The translations under genes were made by a program, and so were the position numbers. A stretch of DNA of 16,109 nt from Phoronis ovalis. Lineage: Eukaryota; Phoronida; Phoronidae. A model generated the notes under the pieces. That model was not told the DNA's origin. It saw only the letters and a program-made list of their open reading frames with translations, and made no database searches. Position 1 is the first letter of the stretch; the number at the start of each line of letters is the position of its first letter. Below, piece by piece: positions 9,731 through 16,109 of this stretch. Where the stretch lies: the NCBI GenBank assembly GCA_028565635.1, contig JAOXYB010024881.1, positions 1 through 16,109 of the forward strand, read 5' to 3'.

Positions 9731-10572
9731 CTAATAAAAACTGCTAGTGCTTGTGAAAATTTTGTTCCATTGTGTCTGAGTGAGTTACTTGCTTTAAAAA
9801 ACAAACTGGGAACGTGCAGTAGGAATTTTCAGTAAACCTAGTATTTTACTAACAGCAGAGGAATTCCATTCTCTGAAAAGAAGTGGTATGATGAAGAAAT
9901 CTATCTAGCCTAAGTTACAGAAAGCTAGAATCATGGTATATTTTAGATTAGTTTGCCACTGTTTCACTTGCCTTGAATGAAGGTAGATATTTTTAAAGTT
10001 ATTTATAATTTTAAATAATTGGGTTTTGTTAAATTATTTAATAAAGTTTTGTAAAGATTCGCTTCTTAAATAATTGTATCGTGAGGTAGGAATCGAGATT
10101 CGCTTTGAATTATGAAGAAAGAGAATCGTGACATAACTAGTTACTGATTAGGCAGGATACTTGGGTTCCCAGTAAATGTGAAGTATTCAATAAATAATGA
10201 TATCCTCTTAATGTGTGGATTGGGTAGAGATGGATACTGCTACGTAGCGGCTGTGTGAGAATACCAGTTGTCTGTCTGATGGGCAGGTGTTGTTAAAAAC
10301 AGATGGATATCGTTCCAAGTCCTGCATGCATGTTTGTAATTACGTCATCATATTACCATTAACCTTGACCTAGATTTTCAAGATGAAACCGTATGTATGT
10401 TACACTGTGGTCAATATTTCAACTGTATAACAGACAAAACAAAGTTCTCAAGTGATGCATGTATGTTTGATGTCTACACATAAAATAACTATGTGAACTC
10501 GACTATCAAGGTCATGTTGTATGTACATTTAGTACAATGTTGTCTATATCTCATAAACTATTGCAGGTGTAC
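9731..10572. other. Stretch without a recognisable gene
   Basis: AT-rich, with a 10 bp palindrome GCTACGTAGC near 10239. A weakly similar pair of segments around 10327-10375 and 10768-10815 (CATG, then TTTGTAAT, then ATTA, then AACCTT) may be a degenerate duplication. No coding region is supported. Confidence 0.5.
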
Positions 10573-10720
10573 ATATGTAAGACTCGAGTTCGGTCTCTAA
10601 TTCGTGGCCATTCGCTAAATCATGTCCATTCCTAGCCTATTCCCGCAGAACAATTTTTTTGGAAGTTACCACGGAACTGAAATAAATTGGTGTATGGATA
10701 CAAATTAGAGTCTTACATAT
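10573..10720. mobile_element. 148 bp inverted-repeat element (MITE-like)
   Basis: ATATGTAAGACTC (10573-10585) and its exact reverse complement GAGTCTTACATAT (10708-10720) bound a 148 bp segment. The interior is less AT-rich than its surroundings and has no coding frame. The outermost bases (ACATAT on the left, ATATAT on the right) are themselves nearly palindromic, so a target-site duplication cannot be told apart from the repeat. Size and structure fit a small non-autonomous element or a foldback sequence. Confidence 0.5.
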
Positions 10721-11065
10721 ATTTTAAAATGTTTTGTAGACAGATCATCATCTACATTGTAAATACATGTTTGTAATGATGTACATTAAATTATCACATA
10801 ACCTTCAAAGTTGAACAATGTCGATTTAGTTTCAAGAAAGTGTGTTGGGTATTTCTTATTTTTTTCTGGTCAACCCTATACAAAATCATAATAACAAATA
10901 CTTACTAGGTTTAAAGATAATGTTTGTGATTTAGCTGGTTATATGTGCTATCACAGTTTCACACACTTTTGGTGAAAAATACTGTTCAGGATACATGCGT
11001 TATGTAATTATCAAATGCAGCATTGTTCAATCATGTGAAAATTCCATTTTATTATTGAATTGCAG

Positions 11066-11189
11066 AAAAGAATGCATCCAATATGCCTGGAATGTTATCT
11101 ATGAAGTCTTCTGCCAGGGAACATATTAGAAGTGATTCTGAGAGTAGACCTGTCTCTGGACCTGCTATTGGATCGAAACTGAAATTTAG
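11066..11189 (+). CDS. Internal coding exon, unrecognised protein
   Basis: A 124 bp segment has textbook splice borders: a T-rich tract ending TTGAATTGCAG just before 11066, and TTTAG|GTAAGATAT at 11189/11190. Of the three frames, one is open throughout, with 2 leading bases, 40 codons and 2 trailing bases. The entering intron is therefore phase 1 and the leaving intron phase 2. The peptide is serine-, methionine- and arginine-rich (PGMLSMKSSAREH, then SDSESRPVSGPAIGSK) and looks like a disordered, possibly phosphorylated linker rather than a folded domain. Because 124 is not divisible by three, skipping it would shift the frame. No partner exon is convincing within the window, so both flanking introns would be kilobases long. 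The gene is not recognised. Confidence 0.65.
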
Positions 11190-11381
11190 GTAAGATATAT
11201 TTGGGCATAAATGTTCATTCGATCTTATTTCGACTCAGCAAATACCAACCATCAACCGAGACATGGGCTACGACCTGCCACCCATTTACCACAGCCTTTT
11301 GAGGTCAGAACATCATGTGACCTCTTCCCGCCACAGTGTATATGGTTTGTGTTAACTGCATTGAATAATAAATAGTGTTTT

Positions 11382-12020
11382 CCACATACTGGCTGGGCAT
11401 ATAGTCGTAGGCTAGGCGTTGTCGTTGTTGAAGTCGTCGTCATATGTAACACTTTCTTTGTTTCCCGAAAACAGCTTCAGTTTTTAACCAATCAGCTTCA
11501 TATTTGATACAGGGTAAACACGGGCAAAGTGCAGGTCATTTATAATTTTGACCTTGATTACTTCCAATATGGCCGATTGGTGGCCATGTTTGGTAATAGG
11601 TTGATGGGTCTAATAAGCTAATGACATTTAAAATTGACTTGAGAAGTAGGTCAAATGCCACTATGAATCTGACATTTTTTGCTGTGCGTAACACTTTCTG
11701 CTTTTATCTATAATCATCTTCACATTCGGTACTGGGTAAAAAAAAGATCAAAGTACTAGTCAGTTATAATCTTGACCTGGATCACTTCCCAAGATGGCCA
11801 ACTGGTGTCCATGTTAGTTTTATTTGATCAGCTTCACATTCTGCACAGACTAAGTACAGGTTAGATGTAATATTGACCTGGATTACTTCCAGTATGGCTG
11901 ACTAGTGGCCAATTTATTCCCTGAGAGGTTTGACTGTATGATTCAAAGGTGGATTCATGAAAGCCATAGTTTAGTGGGCGTAGTTGGTTCCCGTGACATT
12001 TTTAAATGACCTTGCAAATC
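11382..12020 (+). repeat. Degenerate satellite, block 1 (~310 bp family)
   Basis: The block opens with the header CTGGCTGGGCATATAGTCG and then runs through TAACACTTTCTTTG, CAATCAGCTTCATATTTGAT, a GACCTTGATTACTTCC segment and ATGGCCGATTGGTGGCCAT. The ACTTCC segment occurs three times in this block (near 11560, 11785 and 11885), showing partial, rearranged units. Anchor sequences of the GTGACATTT type lie at 11621 and 11993. The block ends near 12020 inside a unit. Confidence 0.85.
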
Positions 12021-12401
12021 CGAATCATAAAAAAAACATAGAGCTGATAATTATTTTGTTGCAATTTGCATGTTTTACAACATTTTGTCAAAAATGACTG
12101 GATTTCAATGTTTTTTACATAACAAAATGGATTTCTACATCCATGCAGACAAAACATTTTTAAAGTAGTTACTCCTCTTGCAACAAATTAAAATTTAAAA
12201 TCTCAGATTTGGGGTGCAATATGGGTGGGGGCAGATTTTTGCATGCATAAATCCAATGTGGCTACTACAGTCCATACACTGGGGCATGTTGAATGGAGAT
12301 TAAGTTTACCTAGTTTGCTGCACCTGAATATGTTAAATTTACAAGTATTTTAGAAGAAGCCTTGTAATAAGTAGCATTATTTCTTCAGAAATGCTTTAAT
12401 T
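12021..12401. other. Non-satellite spacer between satellite blocks, with a 10 bp inverted repeat
   Basis: About 380 bp here has no satellite words. It contains TTTGTTGCAA (12055-12064) and its reverse complement TTGCAACAAA (12178-12187), spanning 133 bp, which could be a small inverted-repeat insertion. Anchor spacing across this region is 728 bp (11993 to 12721). Subtracting the spacer leaves about 347 bp, close to one satellite unit. Confidence 0.5.
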
Positions 12402-12734
12402 CACATGGTGGCTGGACATATAGTCGTAGGCTACATTTTTTGTATGTGTTGTAGTTGGCATCGCCATCCATAACACTTTCTTTTTCTCATGATAAGAATT
12501 TTAGTTTTTACCCAATCAGCTGTATATTTGGTACAGCGTCAGGTCAAAGTGCAGGTGTGTAATTTTAACCTTAATTACTTCCAGTTTGGCAGACTGGTGG
12601 CCATCTTTGTTAACAATAGGCCATATCATTTTGCAGCAGTTGTGGGAAAGTTGAAACATTGACTGGATGATTTGAAGGTGGATTCACGAAAGCCATGTGC
12701 TGATGGGCGTAATGGGTTAGGTGACATTTTAGAA

Positions 12735-12754
12735 TGACCTTGACAAATCGGTCA
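12735..12754. promoter_or_regulatory. Everted half-sites, 8 bp spacer (nuclear-receptor-like), unit 1
   Basis: TGACCT, eight bases, then CGGTCA. The left half extends to TGACCTTGA, the reverse complement of TCAAGGTCA, which matches the known FTZ-F1/SF-1/ERR monomer element. The motif is visible in the sequence; binding or function is only a possibility. Confidence 0.3.
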
Positions 12755-13055
12755 AAGGCCGATCCGAATCTTTGACATTTTAGGTTGTGCATAACACTTT
12801 CTATGTCTCGCATGCTTCAGTTTTTATCCAATCAGCTTTGTATTTGATACAGAAAAAATGCAGGTCAAAGTGCAGGTGGTAAATTTTTGACCGGGATCAT
12901 TTCAAAGATGGCCAACTGGCTGCCATGTTCGTTTCCAAGAGACCATGTCACTTTACACCGCATACCAGAAAAACAAAGCGTTGACTAGACGATTCGAAGG
13001 TGGATTCACAAAGGCATAAGTTGGTGACCCATAATAGGCTAGGTGACATTTAAAA

Positions 13056-13075
13056 TGACCTTGAGAAGTAGGTCA
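13056..13075. promoter_or_regulatory. Everted half-sites, 8 bp spacer (nuclear-receptor-like), unit 2
   Basis: TGACCT (13056-13061), spacer TGAGAAGT, AGGTCA (13070-13075): a perfect everted repeat of the consensus half-site. TGACCTTGA again gives the extended TCAAGGTCA on the minus strand. It lies at the conserved anchor of a satellite unit. Confidence 0.3.
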
Positions 13076-13128
13076 AATGCCAGTATGAATGTTCGACATT
13101 TTTTGTATGTAATGCTTTCTTTGTCTTG

Positions 13129-13280
13129 CAGTAACTGCTTCAGTTTTTATCTGATCAACTTCATATTCGATACTAATTTTGACCCAGATGACTTCCATTA
13201 TGGCCGACTGACGGCCATATTTGTTCTCAAAATTATATGTCGCAATAACAGCTTCAATTTGATCAACTTCATATTCGATA
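13129..13280 (+). repeat. Internal duplication within one satellite unit
   Basis: The segment around 13129-13172 (CTGATCAACTTCATATTCGAT at its end) recurs at 13242-13280 (TTGATCAACTTCATATTCGAT), a shift of about 111 bp. This accounts for the 433 bp length of that unit against about 310 bp for its neighbours. Confidence 0.75.
13199..13219. repeat. Stem-loop typical of the satellite unit
   Basis: TATGGCC, a 7-base loop GACTGAC, then GGCCATA: a perfect 7 bp stem. An equivalent 6 bp stem (ATGGCC, GATTGGT, GGCCAT) lies at 11569-11587. Worn versions are at about 11793, 12588 and 12907. Confidence 0.7.
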
Positions 13281-13489
13281 AAGGGTAAGTATAGGTCTAT
13301 ATGCAAGGCAAGTGTAAGTTTGACCTGGATTACTTTCAATATGGTTGATTGGCAGTCATGTTTGTTCCCAAGGTGGCAAGTCACGTTGTGTTGCATACAA
13401 GAAAGATGAAGCATTGACTGGACGATTAGAAAGTTGATTCAAGAAATGGTATTAGTTGTTGGGCTATCAGACTAGGTGACATTTTGAAA

Positions 13490-13509
13490 TGACCTTGAGA
13501 AGCGGGTCA
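13490..13509. promoter_or_regulatory. Everted half-sites, 8 bp spacer (nuclear-receptor-like), unit 3
   Basis: TGACCT (13490-13495), spacer TGAGAAGC, GGGTCA (13504-13509). Same position in the satellite unit as the sites at 12735 and 13056. The equivalent place in the next unit (13799) is shortened and mutated. Confidence 0.3.
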
Positions 13510-14470
13510 AATGCACACTGTAATCTTCGACAGTTTTTATTTGTAACGTTCGTTGTCTCGCAATAAGAGCTTTTGTTTTTACCCAATCATCTTCATATTC
13601 AGCACAGAATAAATACATGTTAAAGAGCAGGTCAGTTATAATTTTGACCAAGATTACTTCCAGTATGGCCGCCAGGACCCATGTTTGTTCCTGGGAGGGC
13701 GGGTCACTTTGCATCAGTCATGGGTAAGACGATACTTTGACTGGATTCACAAAAGGCCATATGCTTCTGGACATAATAGGCTAGGTGACATTTTAGAATG
13801 ACTTTGTGGGTCAAACACACATCTGAATCTCCAACATTTTTTTGGTTGTGAGTAATACTTTCTATGCCTCTCAATGACTGCTTCAGTTTTATCTGATCAG
13901 CTTCACTCTGCATTCGATACACGGTAAGTACAGGTCACAGTGCATGTCGGGTAACCCGGATAACTTTCAAGATGGCTGTCTAGTAGCTATGTTTGTTACC
14001 AAGAGGGCATGTCACATATTTGTCGCGAAAGACAAAAGCGATGGCAAAGAACAAAAGGTAGTTGGGTGTATTAGGTTAGATGGAATTTTAGAATGACCTT
14101 TAAAAGTGTGTCAAATGATGATCCAAATGTTCAACATTTATTGTTTTCCGGACTTTACTTTACATATGTAACACTTAAAGCATCTACTTCAAAAATTGCA
14201 TTGTCTACCTACAAAACCCAACTTGAAACCTCAACGGAACATCACGTTGCACCACATATCAGAGACACAGTGCTGACTAGACGATTCACAGGTGGATTCA
14301 GAAGGTGGTTATAGGTGTATTAGCACATGTTATTTTGGAATGATCTTTAAAAGTGTGTCAAATGATGATCCAGATATTCAACATAAATTGTATATGGTAT
14401 TTTGTATTATGTATGTAACATTTAAAGCTAATACATAACTTCAAAAATTGCATTTCCCACCTACACATCA

Positions 14471-15321
14471 GGACTGTCAACCACATACAAATACACAAAA
14501 CATGATCTGATTCTAGTGATGAGAACCTGACAGTACAATGTCTTGTTGTTGCATATTTTAAGCTCATAATTAGTGTAGTTTTGTATCTTGACAAGTACCA
14601 CGTTATTGTGGCAAAATAGGTTGCTGTGACTTTTGGTATTTTACTCTTGAAACTTCATGAATTATATTTTTAGGTTAACGCTTAATTGGCTGTTTGGAAA
14701 AAACCATGCAGTAGCCCTATGGGGCTGAAACATGACCCGTCTCAGATTTTGACAAAACTTGCAGGATATGCTCTTTGAACACATTTATTTGAAGGGGTAT
14801 ACTCGTTAGTCTGGCAATAAAAAAACAAAATAAGGCGAATTGTGCACTTTTTCATAGGTCAAGAAGATCATTATGATCCTGATACTGCAAAAAATACTCA
14901 CCCCAAAATATCCAAAAAATGCAAATGGCCCACCCCTAAATATCTGGAAACCCACTAAAAAAAACGTAAACTATGGATTCCCCAATATAGGAAGTTATCC
15001 CGGGCTGTCGACTTTTCTGCGAGACGTTCGCTCAAACAAACCCAGTGATACCACCAAATTAATTCATTTAATAAAAACAATATAATTGTGGTATGTGATG
15101 TGGCTTTTAATAAAACTACCAACAATGATACAAAGAATCACATATGATACTTTAAAATTCCAATTATCAATTACTAAGATGTGTAATGTATTTTCAAGAG
15201 CAGAAAGTCTATAGAAACACTATCAAGTTTAAAATCACAAAAATTGTTGGTACTCTAAAGTCTAGAACATTCTTGCTTGACAGGTATATCATGTACGTCT
15301 AGAAACTAGAGACAACACGGG
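14471..15321. other. Stretch without a recognisable gene
   Basis: A plus frame at 14861-15085 is open for 75 codons and follows an acceptor-like TTTTTCATAG, but it is Asn/Lys/Pro-rich without a recognisable motif and has no donor. GATCAT, one base, ATGATC forms a small inverted repeat near 14868. The right part may hold the 3' untranslated region of the minus-strand gene that ends at 15322. Confidence 0.45.
15106..15111 (-). promoter_or_regulatory. Possible variant polyadenylation signal (ATTAAA)
   Basis: ATTAAA on the minus strand lies about 210 bp past the stop codon at 15322. A second ATTAAA lies a little further on, near 15068. ATTAAA is the commonest variant of the animal poly(A) signal, but in AT-rich DNA a chance match is likely. 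Confidence 0.2.
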
Positions 15322-15729
15322 CTAGAGACTTGCTGTTGATACTAATGCCTTTCTTGCATTCTGCCTGTCAATCATGTCAAGAACTTCTAGCAAATACTCA
15401 TCAGAACCTGTTTCTTCACTGATCTCCCGTGAATCATGCAATGTTTCTTTATCAGTTTTGTTGTTTGGTCGAGTTGCACGCTGTTGTTGCTTGTTGAGGA
15501 GCCCCTTTTTATTTTGGGCAGTAAGTTGAGAAAAAAAAACACTAGACACCTGAAGTGGACTTAAGCCATTCACTGGGCAAAAAAACCTTTAGGCCATCGA
15601 GGTTCCTTGAAGTTTTCATATTCCTAGAGACATCTACAGGGTCACTTTTTCTGCCAGTTATATTGCCATGCTCCCAAACTGACTTGAGATGTTCATGCAC
15701 TTGCTTTGAGTGTTTAGTTCTAGGTCCTC
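15322..15729 (-). CDS. Probable last exon, with a frameshift
   Basis: After the acceptor at 15730 the frame reads GGPRTKHSKQVHEHLKSVWE (its first G is split across the intron). It goes on through GNITGRKSDPVDVSRNMKT to LPSEWLKSTS, then stops at 15542-15544. The other frame, open over 15325-15573, continues as FFSQLTAQNKK, a Gln/Arg stretch (LLNKQQQRATRPNNK), an acidic segment (REISEETGSDEYLLEVLDMI) and ends at a TAG (15322). Both halves look coding and belong together, so a small indel near 15550 most likely broke or miscalled the exon. Confidence 0.5.
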
Positions 15730-15808
15730 CTGAGGCAAATAAGACTTACAGTTTATATTAGAGTAAATCAAATTGAAATCAGTATCTAATTTTAACTCCA
15801 AATTAAAC
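15730..15808 (-). other. Probable 79 bp intron
   Basis: It begins GTTTAATTTGG and ends with a good pyrimidine tract, TCTTATTTGCCTCAG. It contains an in-frame stop (15789-15791), and removing it keeps the reading frame (phase 1). A stronger donor-like GTAAGT at about 15746 lies inside it but does not fit either frame. Confidence 0.45.
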
Positions 15809-16109
15809 CTGATCCTATGTTAGACTGTTGATACCCAATACACTTATTGCTGTCATATTTGATTTGGCTCAATTTGGAAACACCTGCCCATGATTTAGAC
15901 ACCGATTTAGATGATTTTCCTTCCTTGGTTCTGTCAATTTCAACATCATAGACTACATTATTCAACAGTTTACCATTCAATGCTTGCATTATATTGATGG
16001 GACATTGAATCTTTGTTCCTGACTTAACCTTTATTAGAAGGACTCCCTTAGAGTGGGCATAATGTGAATCTAGCTCAGTTTTTCCCATTGAGGGCTCAAA
16101 AAAATTGTG
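15809..16109 (-). CDS. Partial exon entering from the right edge
   Basis: This frame is open from the window edge (residues HNFFEPS before an ATG at 16088) to a stop at 15789-15791, about 106 codons. It includes ELDSHYAHSKGVLLIKVKSG, a stretch with alternating hydrophobic residues (VLLIKV) that looks like a beta strand, then NIMQALNGKLLNNVVYDVEI. A Lys/Ser-rich segment (KEGKSSKSVSKSWAG) follows. I place the exon end at 15809, where TCAG|GTTTAA gives a weak donor in phase 1. Joining there to the acceptor at 15730 preserves the frame and avoids the stop. Weak donor bases make this boundary uncertain. Confidence 0.55.

Larger units (their letters stand above)
12402..14470 (+). repeat. Degenerate satellite, block 2 (~310 bp units)
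   Basis: The block opens with the same header as block 1 (GGCTGGACATATAGTCGTAG at about 12411). The unit anchor GTGACATTTT/AGAATGACCTT recurs at 12721, 13043, 13476, 13785, 14080 and 14327, giving spacings of 322, 433, 309, 295 and 247 bp. A typical unit contains, in order, the anchor, GGTCAAATGC, a TAACACTTTC variant, GCTTCAGTTTTTATCCAATC, a TTTTGACC...ACTTCCAGTATGG segment, CATGTTTGTTCC, GACTGGACGATTCGAAGG and ATAATAGGCTAG. The 433 bp unit has an internal duplication. The last two units are shorter, diverged, and more similar to each other (both carry ACTTCAAAAATTGCATT). Open frames here are side-effects of the repeat. Confidence 0.9.
15322..16109 (-). pseudogene. 3' part of an unrecognised protein gene, frameshifted
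   Basis: On the minus strand an open frame enters from the right edge, crosses a probable 79 bp intron, and continues to a TAG at 15322-15324 with one frame change near 15545-15555. The product is hydrophilic and basic, rich in Lys, Ser, Asn and Gln, with no signal peptide, membrane segment or zinc-binding pattern. The start lies outside the window or is the ATG at 16088. In the second exon the frame that gives GLKVFLPSEWLKSTS meets a stop at 15542-15544, while the frame one step away continues smoothly as QVSSVFFSQLTAQNKK. Loss of about two bases, or gain of one, near the CAGGTG at 15547-15552 would explain this. A sequencing or assembly error is an alternative. I do not recognise the family. 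Confidence 0.5.

Noticed and set aside
13073-13922. Minus-strand open frames of 113, 80 and 72 codons
   Set aside because: They lie entirely in the ~310 bp satellite, and their similar peptides come from the repeated DNA, with no family motif or splice signals.
11780-13980. AAGATGGC words resembling YY1 sites in the satellite
   Set aside because: They coincide with the GGCC stem-loop of the unit and are too short and degenerate to claim separately.
11250-14600. CRISPR-like array
   Set aside because: The repeats are ~310 bp, diverged, and lack short exact repeats with unique spacers. The setting is eukaryotic.
14861-15085. 75-codon plus frame after an acceptor-like TTTTTCATAG
   Set aside because: Simple Asn/Lys/Pro-rich text, no donor, and a competing frame looks equally protein-like over its first half.

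Overview
This window looks like non-coding DNA from an intron-rich animal genome. It is AT-rich, has no long uninterrupted reading frame on either strand, has no prokaryotic gene architecture, and is crowded with decayed repeats. The few protein-like segments are short and are flanked by GT/AG splice-type signals. The repeat style (long ~310 bp satellite-like units, small inverted-repeat elements, minisatellite patches) suggests a marine invertebrate, perhaps a mollusc. That placement is an impression, not a proof.

Layout, left to right. A ~195 bp tandem repeat fills 1-455. From 456 to 2875 I see no gene, only a strong hairpin at 980-1003. From 2876 to 4383 lies a nested repeat complex. It holds two copies of a ~105 bp dispersed repeat, patches of a 33 bp minisatellite, an inverted-repeat-bounded element (3052-3502) sitting inside that minisatellite, and a partial duplication at 3794-4020. 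A decayed protein-coding sequence on the + strand occupies about 5903-6409. Positions 6410-9575 hold little except an 18 bp perfect palindrome (8230-8247) and a degenerate repeat (about 8510-8700).

A possible minus-strand exon lies at 9576-9730 and a 148 bp inverted-repeat element at 10573-10720. The best single exon candidate in the window is on the + strand at 11066-11189. From 11382 to about 14470 there is a degenerate satellite of roughly 310 bp units. Its units carry a small GGCC stem-loop and, in several copies, everted nuclear-receptor-like half-sites. At the right edge (15322-16109, minus strand) is the 3' part of an unrecognised protein gene, with a probable 79 bp intron and one frameshift.

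The coding pieces do not form a recognisable pathway. The simplest reading is a large intron or intergenic region containing one real exon of a long + strand gene (11066-11189), with older mobile or duplicated sequences around it and a separate, perhaps broken, minus-strand gene at the right end. All family assignments are left open because no domain could be recognised with confidence.
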